From positions 1 to 17,238 of the forward strand of contig PHAM01000040.1 in NCBI GenBank assembly GCA_002841685.1: a stretch of 17,238 nt of DNA. Reading direction: 5' to 3'. The notes beneath the pieces are model-generated. The model did not search any database, was not told the origin of the DNA, and was given only the letters and a program-made list of their open reading frames with translations. This DNA comes from Elusimicrobia bacterium HGW-Elusimicrobia-2 (GTDB lineage Bacteria > CG03). The position numbers and the translations under genes are program-made. Shown piece by piece: positions 1 to 6,081 of this stretch (position 1 is the stretch's first letter; every line of letters begins with the position of its first letter).

Positions 1-24
1 TTTAACCGGTTTTTCTGTTCGCAT
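1..24 (-). CDS. 5' end of an unidentified gene running off the left edge
   Basis: Only eight codons are visible (M-R-T-E-K-P-V-K), open to the window edge. The start is supported by a strong AGGAGG eight bases upstream of the ATG and by a near-consensus promoter just before that, so this is probably the first gene of a new transcription unit on the same strand as the five-gene operon to its right. No function can be assigned from eight residues. Confidence 0.6.
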
Positions 25-32
25 GGTTACTG

Positions 33-38
33 CCTCCT
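33..38 (-). promoter_or_regulatory. Shine-Dalgarno AGGAGG for the left-edge gene
   Basis: AGGAGG on the minus strand with an 8-base gap to ATG at 24-22. This is one of the best ribosome binding sites in the window and is what decides the start of the truncated gene. Confidence 0.7.
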
Positions 39-47
39 TTTTCTGGC

Positions 48-76
48 AGTATATCATGAAAAACAATATCTGTCAA
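48..76 (-). promoter_or_regulatory. sigma70-type promoter for the left-edge gene
   Basis: On the minus strand a perfect TTGACA (76-71) is followed after exactly 17 bases by TATACT (53-48, five of six consensus bases). The expected transcription start is near 40-42, giving a short leader that contains the AGGAGG. The stop codon TGA of the preceding 86-aa gene lies inside the -35 box (75-73), so there is no room for a terminator between the two units, and read-through from the upstream operon is possible. Confidence 0.7.
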
Positions 77-333
77 TAATTTATGTTACAGAGTACTAGT
101 ACTACAAACACAACGGCTGGCCAAAAGGTTATAACATGTAACAGTCCTAGGCCAACTGCGCCCCCGGAGTTTGTGTTAATACCCATTGCTTCAATAAGAA
201 CAAGCAATAAAATAGGTCCCGTGCCGAAACCAAGAAGGAGCAAGCCAATTTTTAATATTACATTTATTTTTCTTTTGGGTTGCTCCCTATTCATTTTATT
301 ATTCTCTCTCCACTCAGTTAGTTTCTGTTCCAT
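73..333 (-). CDS. small membrane protein, two helices, unknown function
   Basis: An 86-aa protein that I do not recognise. I chose ATG at 333 because a GGAGG sits 8 bases upstream; a start at 372 lies further inside the upstream gene and lacks this site. Residues 1-25 are polar and basic (several K/R), followed by two hydrophobic segments at about 26-48 and 58-82, so a two-helix inner-membrane protein is likely. It overlaps the end of the preceding 156-aa gene by 20 bases, and its Shine-Dalgarno lies inside that gene, so translation is probably coupled. It is the last gene of the five-gene operon that begins at 5701. No cysteine pair or charged active-site pattern is visible; a structural or accessory subunit is the most one can say. 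Confidence 0.6.
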   Translation of the reverse strand: MEQKLTEWRENNKMNREQPKRKINVILKIGLLLLGFGTGPILLLVLIEAMGINTNSGGAVGLGLLHVITFWPAVVFVVLVLCNINY

Positions 334-784
334 TGCGACTTTCCTCCGCACCACTTTTTCCACTGCTCCCAAAAACCAAACTTCTAATTGTTGTGACTAT
401 GGTTAATACACACAACACAATACCTATTGAAGTGCCAATTAATATTGGAATTATCGTAAGGCCACCGGGAATTATGGGTAATGAAAGCCCTCCTATTGCC
501 ATAAATGGAAGCCATTTATTAAGTGTTGAAATATGAAAAAATCTGCCCAAAACAAACAAAGATATTCCTATAATTAAAAAAGCCGGATCAAATACCATAA
601 ATATCGCTAAAAATTGCATGCCGCAAGGTTCATACCAAGGCATTATTTTAAAAAGAGAGGTATAAATTATCAGTGACCATAACAACACTAATACCGACAA
701 TAAATTAAGAACAACAAATACAAATGACCTCATTATTGATTTTTCCCTTTTAAAAAAGTTCTTAAATGCTTCTATAAAACTCAT
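314..784 (-). CDS. polytopic membrane protein, unknown function
   Basis: A 156-aa protein with about four hydrophobic segments (roughly 20-42, 58-82, 91-106 and 108-134), a short basic N-terminus (FKNFFKREK) and a hydrophilic tail rich in G, S and E after residue 138. The start ATG overlaps the upstream TGA as ATGA (784-781), with a weak AAGG upstream, so translation is coupled to the redoxin-like gene. I recognise no family. Its place between a redoxin-like exported protein and another small membrane protein suggests a membrane partner of that system, which is inference only. Confidence 0.7.
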   Translation of the reverse strand: MSFIEAFKNFFKREKSIMRSFVFVVLNLLSVLVLLWSLIIYTSLFKIMPWYEPCGMQFLAIFMVFDPAFLIIGISLFVLGRFFHISTLNKWLPFMAIGGLSLPIIPGGLTIIPILIGTSIGIVLCVLTIVTTIRSLVFGSSGKSGAEESRNGTETN

Positions 785-2304
785 TTCTTACCTTTTTTCG
801 AATGGCTATTTCTTAGAATAGCTATTTTTAACTCCTTGTAGGTCTTAGAACCTTCCAAGACTTCAAGAACAAAACCATCTTTACTGACGATGAAAAACGT
901 GGGATATGTTTCCACTTTTGAAAAAGGATACGCCATAAAATCAACCATAATAAGCGTATAGTTAACATCTTTTGTTTCAAGTAAGCGTTTTGCCGTCATT
1001 TTATTCCCGCGACTTATTCCTATAATTTTCAGTTCCTTCTCCGAAAAAGCTTCGTTTAATTTATTCAGAACATCTATTCCATCATACGATGTTTCACAAT
1101 AGAGCTTGCATACTTCTGGTTTCCAAACATTGATAAGAATTAAGTCGGCGCCTAACCGCGACAATTTTACCAATTCCCCATTCGTGTCTTTAAATCCAAA
1201 ATCTTTTAATTCTTCTCCTTTTAAATGGCTAACTTCTGTTTTCCAGACGCCTTCTTTCCCTTTGCCTGCGGAATAAGCCCATTTGCGGTATTGTTCAACT
1301 CTCCACTGCTTACCCCATACATATTCATCCCAATCATCTCCAAGCCATTCAAAAAGTTCCTGCGCCATTTTTTTATCGTCTGCCTGACAGGCCATGCTTA
1401 AAAACTCGTTAAGGTGCCTGTTTGAAGTGCCGTAAAGTTCTTCAATATCTTTCATTCCCTGCTTTAGTTTTTCCCAATCCACATTCACAACGCCGAAAAA
1501 ACCATCGTGAGGATAATATCTGGACAGCATTTTACAGATATAAGCATAGATAGACGAACCCTTTTTTCCGCCGATTTGTTTTCGGATTTCTAGAGCGAAT
1601 TCTTCCCACTCTCCTTTCTTACCATGCCACCGCGGGAGGAGATAATGCGCTTTGGTATAATAAAAATCCTCAAAAAAAGGCTCACAAGCTATCGCCTCAT
1701 TGAAATGTTTTTCATATCTCTCTCTTTCCCAACCTTGGCCGAGGGCTGCCGTCTGCATAATACTGTACCACATGGGATCCTTCTTCCTCTTAGCTTTGCT
1801 CACTCCGTTTAGAACTTTTTCGGCTTCAGCCAGCCGGTTGTGAAAAACATCCCATTGGTTTTCATTAACGGTATAAGATACGCCGCCACCGCGGGCTTGC
1901 CATGCATAATCACATAAAAATGCGGCATAACCGATTTTTGCCGTTATAGAATCAGGATATTTTTTTATCCATTTTTTGAATATATTCTGATGATTTTTCC
2001 ATACTTCTTCAGTTGCCTTTGTTTTGCCCGGCACTCTTCTCAAGCCCGCATAAAAACAGACAATTTTCCAGTCCCCGCCCGGATATCGGCTTTTGGAAGT
2101 TCTTAAAATACCCGCTAATTTATCCAGATGCTCATATTCTTCATTGGCAAAAAATTCTGACATCCCTTCAATAAATTTTTCTTCGTTCGGGGGAAACTTA
2201 TACGCCGCGTCTATATACTGCCCAAACATGAGCAGTAAAATCAGAAAAAAAGGATGGTAGAAACCCCCTTTCTTTTCTAATTTCTGCGAATTTCTAAAAA
2301 TCAT
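781..2304 (-). CDS. DUF4034-like protein with C-terminal TlpA/thioredoxin-like domain
   Basis: 507 aa. Residues 16-34 form a hydrophobic stretch after a basic N-terminus (signal peptide or anchor; no lipobox cysteine). Residues about 45-300 resemble the DUF4034 family: an early L-D-x-L-A-G-x-L-R segment, GGDWK near 77-80, and a LLPRWHGKKGEWEEFA segment near 222-237. Residues about 355-500 read as a TlpA/AhpC-type thioredoxin fold: a short beta strand LILINVW (388-394), a cysteine pair C399 and C403, a second strand KIIGIS, then the cis-proline region ETYPTFFIVSKDG (465-477). The oddity is CKLYC, a CxxxC in place of the usual WCxxC, so classic disulfide chemistry is uncertain. Likely periplasmic. 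Start and stop both overlap neighbours (ATGA on each side), placing it third in the operon. The fold assignments are by eye; the thioredoxin part is the firmer one. Confidence 0.75.
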   Translation of the reverse strand: MIFRNSQKLEKKGGFYHPFFLILLLMFGQYIDAAYKFPPNEEKFIEGMSEFFANEEYEHLDKLAGILRTSKSRYPGGDWKIVCFYAGLRRVPGKTKATEEVWKNHQNIFKKWIKKYPDSITAKIGYAAFLCDYAWQARGGGVSYTVNENQWDVFHNRLAEAEKVLNGVSKAKRKKDPMWYSIMQTAALGQGWERERYEKHFNEAIACEPFFEDFYYTKAHYLLPRWHGKKGEWEEFALEIRKQIGGKKGSSIYAYICKMLSRYYPHDGFFGVVNVDWEKLKQGMKDIEELYGTSNRHLNEFLSMACQADDKKMAQELFEWLGDDWDEYVWGKQWRVEQYRKWAYSAGKGKEGVWKTEVSHLKGEELKDFGFKDTNGELVKLSRLGADLILINVWKPEVCKLYCETSYDGIDVLNKLNEAFSEKELKIIGISRGNKMTAKRLLETKDVNYTLIMVDFMAYPFSKVETYPTFFIVSKDGFVLEVLEGSKTYKELKIAILRNSHSKKGKK

Positions 2305-3575
2305 TTTTCACTCTTCCCTTTTTCCAAATCTTCAATTCTTTCATCTAGGAGTTCATTCCCTTTTATATTTTTGAACGGCTTAAGTTTTTCAGCTTTGATT
2401 TTTTCCACAAATAATTTTAATTTCTCATCAGAGGGATCGTATTTGATTGACCTTTCCCAATAGAGGGTTGCCTTTTTTATATCCCCAAGAGCGTAATAAG
2501 CCGAACCCAGCCGTTTCCACGCCAAAGCGTCTTTATCATTTTCAGCCAAAACTTCTTCAGCCAGCGAAATTGTTTTTTCATATTTTTTATCATAAAAAGC
2601 TTCCAGCGCAATATGGAGTTTTTTGTCACACTCGCTGTATATCACCTTATTCTTTTGTTTGTCCCTGCCCCAGTTAAACATATTTTTAAAAAATTGAGGA
2701 CAAAGCGGATTATTGCTGACTTCCCATACGTCCACAACCGGCATCCCGTTCTCAAATTCTGTGATTTCACCAAGTATGCGCTGGAAACGGGCGTGTTTCC
2801 CCATATTCATATGGAGTTTATCCACAGGATCAAATATACTGCCGATGCCTATTCCTTTTTTTGTAGAACCTTTATAAAAAAAGATATCATCCCTGTACGC
2901 CGTTACAGGCCAGTAAATTATAGTTCCCGAATACTTTTTCATATCATTAACTGCTTCGTCGTAAGAAGGCCCTTGACGGCCTAACTTTCTTTTGGCGAGG
3001 AGAAAATCATTTTTTACCATCTGCTGATAATATTCCGTCGCCAAAAAAGAGACCAATGCCCCTGCCGCGAATACCGCCGGAAACAGCCATTTATTTTTTG
3101 TCTTTCTATTTTGCGCGGCTAAAGTTTCTGTATAAATTCCATTTATTATCTCAATGGTTTTATCAGCTAACAAAATCATCTCATCTTCCGTAATATCCCG
3201 CTGTGGTAAAGCAATAACTTCTATATCCGGCAAAATGCTCAGAAAAGTTCTTTTAGCTATGTATCCGTAAAATTCCCGCCGCGTTTCCGCCATCTTTTCA
3301 ATCTTTAATTTTCCGGGCTTCTCACTTCTTAACACGGCTGAGCTGCCATTCCCCGTCGCCGTATCAATAATTATCACTTTATTTCCCTGACCGATGTTAT
3401 TCAGTTTTTCTGTGATATTATCGTCTTCACCGCAATCGCATCTGATAAGTTCTATATCTTTACAGAAAAATTTATCTCTGAATTCTTCAAGTTTTTCCAC
3501 CAGACGGGCAATGATATTTGTTTCGTCGCTCTGGACGTCAATTACAGTCAAAACAAAAAACTTTGAATTATTCAC
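2301..3575 (-). CDS. possible M52-like domain, one membrane helix and C-terminal TPRs
   Basis: 424 aa, starting at GTG (3575) with GAGG about 10 bases upstream; the GTG overlaps the upstream TGA as GTGA. Residues 5-150 resemble, by eye, the hydrogenase-maturation protease fold (HybD/HycI, M52): strand FFVLTVIDVQ, then SDE (16-18) and LVEKLEE, KVIIIDTATG with D71, a VLR strand, and IEVIALP near 118-124 followed by a long helix. In HybD the nickel ligands are Glu16, Asp62 and His93; here E18 and D71 fit the first two, but no histidine is found in the third region. One transmembrane helix lies at 163-182. A middle domain (about 210-290) is unassigned. Two TPRs sit at about 316-383, then a K/E-rich tail. 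With no hydrogenase genes nearby, a protease role is unlikely; a membrane scaffold is my preference. Confidence 0.65.
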   Translation of the reverse strand: MNNSKFFVLTVIDVQSDETNIIARLVEKLEEFRDKFFCKDIELIRCDCGEDDNITEKLNNIGQGNKVIIIDTATGNGSSAVLRSEKPGKLKIEKMAETRREFYGYIAKRTFLSILPDIEVIALPQRDITEDEMILLADKTIEIINGIYTETLAAQNRKTKNKWLFPAVFAAGALVSFLATEYYQQMVKNDFLLAKRKLGRQGPSYDEAVNDMKKYSGTIIYWPVTAYRDDIFFYKGSTKKGIGIGSIFDPVDKLHMNMGKHARFQRILGEITEFENGMPVVDVWEVSNNPLCPQFFKNMFNWGRDKQKNKVIYSECDKKLHIALEAFYDKKYEKTISLAEEVLAENDKDALAWKRLGSAYYALGDIKKATLYWERSIKYDPSDEKLKLFVEKIKAEKLKPFKNIKGNELLDERIEDLEKGKSEK

Positions 3576-5701
3576 TTATTCTTTTCCTCAATGAATTGCT
3601 TTAGCTCTTCTAAATCCTCGTCAGGCAAAGTAGCTTTAATAGAAATAGACGCCCTTAGAATCAGTGACCCCTTTGGCTGGTTTGCTACAACCATGGGGTT
3701 CTCTTTTAAAAGTTTGGGTATAACTTGCAAAGACACTACGCCGCTTGTACTGATATCTAAAGGAATATGACCGGACTTGGCGTCAATAAACATACGGATG
3801 TCTTGAATGCTCACTTCAGGATTCTCGCTCTGGACTGAGAAGCTAAGGCTCTGATTGGTTACCCCCTTGATGTGCGAGAAGTCTAACTTAGCTATTTTGC
3901 AAACTGTTCGATATGGTATTGTAGCCGGAGCTGATTCATCCTCCACCATAACGGCTGAGGTACTTCGCATTTCTCTCTTATATCCGTTCATTTTCGCCTT
4001 GATGGCGCCGAGATGTTCGTGGAATGTAACGCAGTCGGGAATAAGTTCAATCGCTCTCTCTATCTCCTCCTTTGCCTCGCTGTATTTTCCCATTTTATAA
4101 AGAACCCATGCCCTCGTATCCCGGTAATATCCTTCCCATGATTTTTCCAGACCCATCCTTACGGCTTTGTCCGCCGCCTCAAGAGCTGTCTCATAATCCC
4201 TTTCGAGTTTGTCGGCAAGAATGTATGCCAGCATATTGTAAACATTTGCCGAATATTCAAACTCCGCGAAACTTTCACTGTTTATCAGTTCTTCAAAAAC
4301 TTTCAGCGATTTTTCATATTCTCCGGCGTGATAATAGGTCATCGCCGCAAAATATACCGTGTCGCTATAGGCGGTTTTTCTGTCTGATATCGCTGCCAGC
4401 ATTTTGTCTATTGCCGGGACGATATTTCCGAAATATTCTTTCTTTTCTTCTTCCGGGATATCGGCGTAGTCGGGACACCATGCGCCGAGGATAAACCCCT
4501 GTTCGAATTCTTCCGCCGCTTTTTTGTATTCTTTAAGTTCAAGCAGTCTCCAGCCGAAGCGATAATGCATGTAAAGGTAATTGTCATTTACGCCGGTTAC
4601 TTGTTTTTTACAATACTCAAATTTATTTTTATTTCCTTTTATGTGATTAATTCGCGCCAGATAAGACCATGCCCATAGATTTTTATTGTATTTTTTTACC
4701 GCTTTCACAAGTAGTTTTTCCGCCAATTCCAAATTATCTTCACCGCCGAGAAGATAATTATAAACAAGCGCTATTCCATAATTGGTAAGAGCCGCCGGAT
4801 TTTTTGCTTTTTCCATTTTTGTTTTTTCAAATTTTTGAATATACGCTGACGGATCAGCATATATAAAATTATTCTCATAATTATGCGCAATTTCAAGATA
4901 GAATTTTTCCTTTTTTGAAAGTTTAAATTTGGCGTTGTCAATCCCCCATGGAGAGGTGAGTTTTCCGTAGAGAAAAGAATCTTTTTCCACGCTTTCGCCA
5001 ATCCCGTAGGACTCGGCGGCTTTTTTAAGAAAAATCATTTCAAGCCTATGCTTTAAAATCTCGTCATCCGTTTTTTTAATTCCCGCTAACCCCATTAATT
5101 TGTCTATAACTTTCCCTATTTTCAAGCCATTTTTTTTAGATTCTTTCGAGTATCTTTGCGTTTCATATTTGCGTATAATATTTTCTCTGAGCGTTTTTTT
5201 AAGACCTATTTTCCCCATTATCCAATTGAGTATTCGGATTTCACGCTCGACTATTAGTGTGTAACGATATGACATACTGCGCGGGCGAATGCGGCTTAAG
5301 GAAACCACTCCCGAATCTCCGTAAAATACCCATGACCACACATATTTACATTTGCCGTTTTCATCTTTTAAGTCCATTTCAGTGACGCCTATGACATGAT
5401 TTGAAATATGGCCGTATTCTTTTTTTAAAGCGTAAATAATAAAGTTGGGCGAATATTGTTTCTTCACTTTGTTATAGGCATAGTCAGGCACTGGAATTCT
5501 ATCCTCTATAACAACATTAAGACCAAAACGTTTTTCCGCGCGCGCCTTCAGAAATTGCATAATATCGTCATCAACATTTCCGACTGCAGCAATAACCAGA
5601 GGAAAAGATTGAGTTTTATCAGAAATTTCAGCACTTAATACCTGTGCAAAGTTAAAACAAAATATCATCAGGATGAATAAAGCAATATATATTTTTCTCA
5701 T
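3572..5701 (-). CDS. secreted TPR protein with archaemetzincin-like N-terminus lacking the zinc site
   Basis: 709 aa. Residues 1-23 form a signal peptide (basic start, hydrophobic core, VLSAE cleavage region). Residues 33-170 follow the archaemetzincin (M54) pattern: VIAAVGNVDDDIMQFL, a KKQYSPNFIIYAL segment at 80-92, HVIGVTEMDL at 102-111, and GVVSLSRIRP at 131-140. Where active members have HExxHxxGxxHC, this protein has NWIMGKIGLKKT (159-170): both histidines, the catalytic glutamate, the third histidine and the cysteine are gone, and only G-L is kept. Residues about 300-400 and 440-572 hold TPR repeats, the last pair starting near YNMLAYILAD and ending with KMGKYSEAKEEIERAIEL. Residues 595-690 look like a beta-rich domain, perhaps DUF2987-like (low confidence). 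It is the first gene of the operon; the Shine-Dalgarno before 5701 is weak. Most likely a periplasmic protein-binding scaffold rather than a peptidase. Confidence 0.8.
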   Translation of the reverse strand: MRKIYIALFILMIFCFNFAQVLSAEISDKTQSFPLVIAAVGNVDDDIMQFLKARAEKRFGLNVVIEDRIPVPDYAYNKVKKQYSPNFIIYALKKEYGHISNHVIGVTEMDLKDENGKCKYVWSWVFYGDSGVVSLSRIRPRSMSYRYTLIVEREIRILNWIMGKIGLKKTLRENIIRKYETQRYSKESKKNGLKIGKVIDKLMGLAGIKKTDDEILKHRLEMIFLKKAAESYGIGESVEKDSFLYGKLTSPWGIDNAKFKLSKKEKFYLEIAHNYENNFIYADPSAYIQKFEKTKMEKAKNPAALTNYGIALVYNYLLGGEDNLELAEKLLVKAVKKYNKNLWAWSYLARINHIKGNKNKFEYCKKQVTGVNDNYLYMHYRFGWRLLELKEYKKAAEEFEQGFILGAWCPDYADIPEEEKKEYFGNIVPAIDKMLAAISDRKTAYSDTVYFAAMTYYHAGEYEKSLKVFEELINSESFAEFEYSANVYNMLAYILADKLERDYETALEAADKAVRMGLEKSWEGYYRDTRAWVLYKMGKYSEAKEEIERAIELIPDCVTFHEHLGAIKAKMNGYKREMRSTSAVMVEDESAPATIPYRTVCKIAKLDFSHIKGVTNQSLSFSVQSENPEVSIQDIRMFIDAKSGHIPLDISTSGVVSLQVIPKLLKENPMVVANQPKGSLILRASISIKATLPDEDLEELKQFIEEKNK

Positions 5702-5800
5702 TTATTTTTCTTTGCTTTTTCTGAGGAAAACGGGGACGGTTCTGGTTCTAATTCTGCGGTTACCGCCGACAGACTGGCGATGTTTTTTTGTTTTCTTCAT
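5702..5800 (-). CDS. possible 32-aa basic peptide upstream of the left operon
   Basis: A short reading frame starts at ATG 5800 after a G-rich run that includes AGAGGTGG and stops with TAA immediately before the ATG of the archaemetzincin-like gene (TAAATG), a layout that would allow coupled translation. The product is very basic (MKKTKKHRQ at the start, R-R-I-R-T-R-T in the middle). Its middle codons are the REP-like sequence at 5732-5751, so it may be just the read-through of a repeat scrap. I do not recognise a family. Confidence 0.25.
   Translation of the reverse strand: MKKTKKHRQSVGGNRRIRTRTVPVFLRKSKEK
5732..5751. repeat. REP-like scrap (ggggacggttctggttctaa)
   Basis: On the minus strand this reads as a tandem of AGAACC units ending in GTCCCC. 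I recall this word from intergenic spaces and IS200/RAYT-type transposase surroundings in uncultured bacterial genomes, but cannot confirm it here. No transposase is present in the window, so it would be a stranded fragment. Confidence 0.35.
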
Positions 5801-5852
5801 TATCCCCCCCCACCTCTTTTTGTCACAACATTACAGGCTTGTCCGCCAGAGG

Positions 5853-5879
5853 CAGTATGTGCAAAATTTGCACATACTG
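5853..5879. repeat. 27-base palindrome with 13-base perfect arms
   Basis: CAGTATGTGCAAA (5853-5865), one central A, then its exact reverse complement (5867-5879). The arms are AT-balanced and there is no T-run immediately after them on the minus strand, so a terminator is not obvious. It lies about 45-70 bases downstream of the extended -10 at 5930-5938, inside the predicted leader of the left operon, so it could be a dimeric-repressor operator or a leader hairpin. Confidence 0.7.
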
Positions 5880-5929
5880 AATTTCTTTCAGTTCCCTTTC
5901 TTTGAAGATATCATCATTGCCGCTTTTTG

Positions 5930-5938
5930 ATTATACCA
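5930..5938 (-). promoter_or_regulatory. extended -10 promoter for the left operon
   Basis: On the minus strand TGGTATAAT gives a perfect TATAAT (5935-5930) with the TGn extension. No good -35 lies 16-18 bases upstream, which fits an extended -10 promoter. The predicted start near 5923 would give a leader of about 220 bases before ATG 5701, containing the palindrome and the possible small ORF. Confidence 0.5.
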
Positions 5939-6026
5939 AATGACAGATAAAAACAAAGGCTTTTTCCGCAAGTGTAGGGAAATCATTTTCCGCAAGCGCG
6001 ATTGCTGTTAATTTGCGCCCAAAAAC

Positions 6027-6063
6027 TCTTACAGATTGTTATTTGTATTGACAATCTGTAAGA
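6027..6063. promoter_or_regulatory. inverted-repeat operator at the ATPase promoter
   Basis: Perfect 13-base arms TCTTACAGATTGT (6027-6039) and ACAATCTGTAAGA (6051-6063) separated by 11 bases. The right arm begins inside the TTGACA -35 box and runs into the spacer, so a dimeric regulator bound here would block RNA polymerase. As an RNA hairpin it would lie upstream of the predicted start site, so a DNA-level role is favoured. Confidence 0.6.
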
Positions 6064-6076
6064 ATTTGGCTAAACT
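6048..6076 (+). promoter_or_regulatory. promoter of the DUF4143 ATPase gene
   Basis: TTGACA (6048-6053) is a perfect -35 and TAAACT (6071-6076) a four-of-six -10, spaced by exactly 17 bases. The predicted transcription start falls at about 6082-6084, on or next to the ATG, which would give a leaderless or nearly leaderless mRNA. This agrees with the lack of any Shine-Dalgarno before the start. Confidence 0.55.
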
Positions 6077-6081
6077 TGGCT

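Larger units (their letters stand above)
5702..6081. other. intergenic region between the left operon and the divergent ATPase gene
   Basis: 380 bases without a firmly supported gene, separating divergent transcription units. From left to right it holds the possible 32-aa ORF with a REP-like scrap, a run of eight C (5803-5810), a tgtccgccagaggc segment at 5840-5853 of the kind often seen in dispersed repeats, the 27-base palindrome, an extended -10 for the minus-strand operon, and the inverted repeat and promoter of the plus-strand ATPase. Between about 5939 and 6020 I see nothing beyond AT-rich sequence. Confidence 0.6.

Noticed and set aside
73-372. Longer version of the 86-aa gene starting at 372
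   Set aside because: The 13 extra codons lie in the overlap with the upstream gene, and the GGAGG site is placed for the ATG at 333.
5853-5879. Rho-independent terminator
   Set aside because: The arms are AT-balanced and neither strand has a T-run right after the stem; it also lies upstream of genes on both sides.
5702-5923. Riboswitch in the 220-base leader of the left operon
   Set aside because: Apart from the single palindrome I see no conserved riboswitch core or pairing network, and the repeat-like words explain much of the sequence.
6076-6081. TTG start two codons before the ATPase ATG
   Set aside because: It overlaps the -10 box and would precede the predicted transcription start; the family usually starts close to the I-x-R-x-L segment seen after the ATG at 6082.
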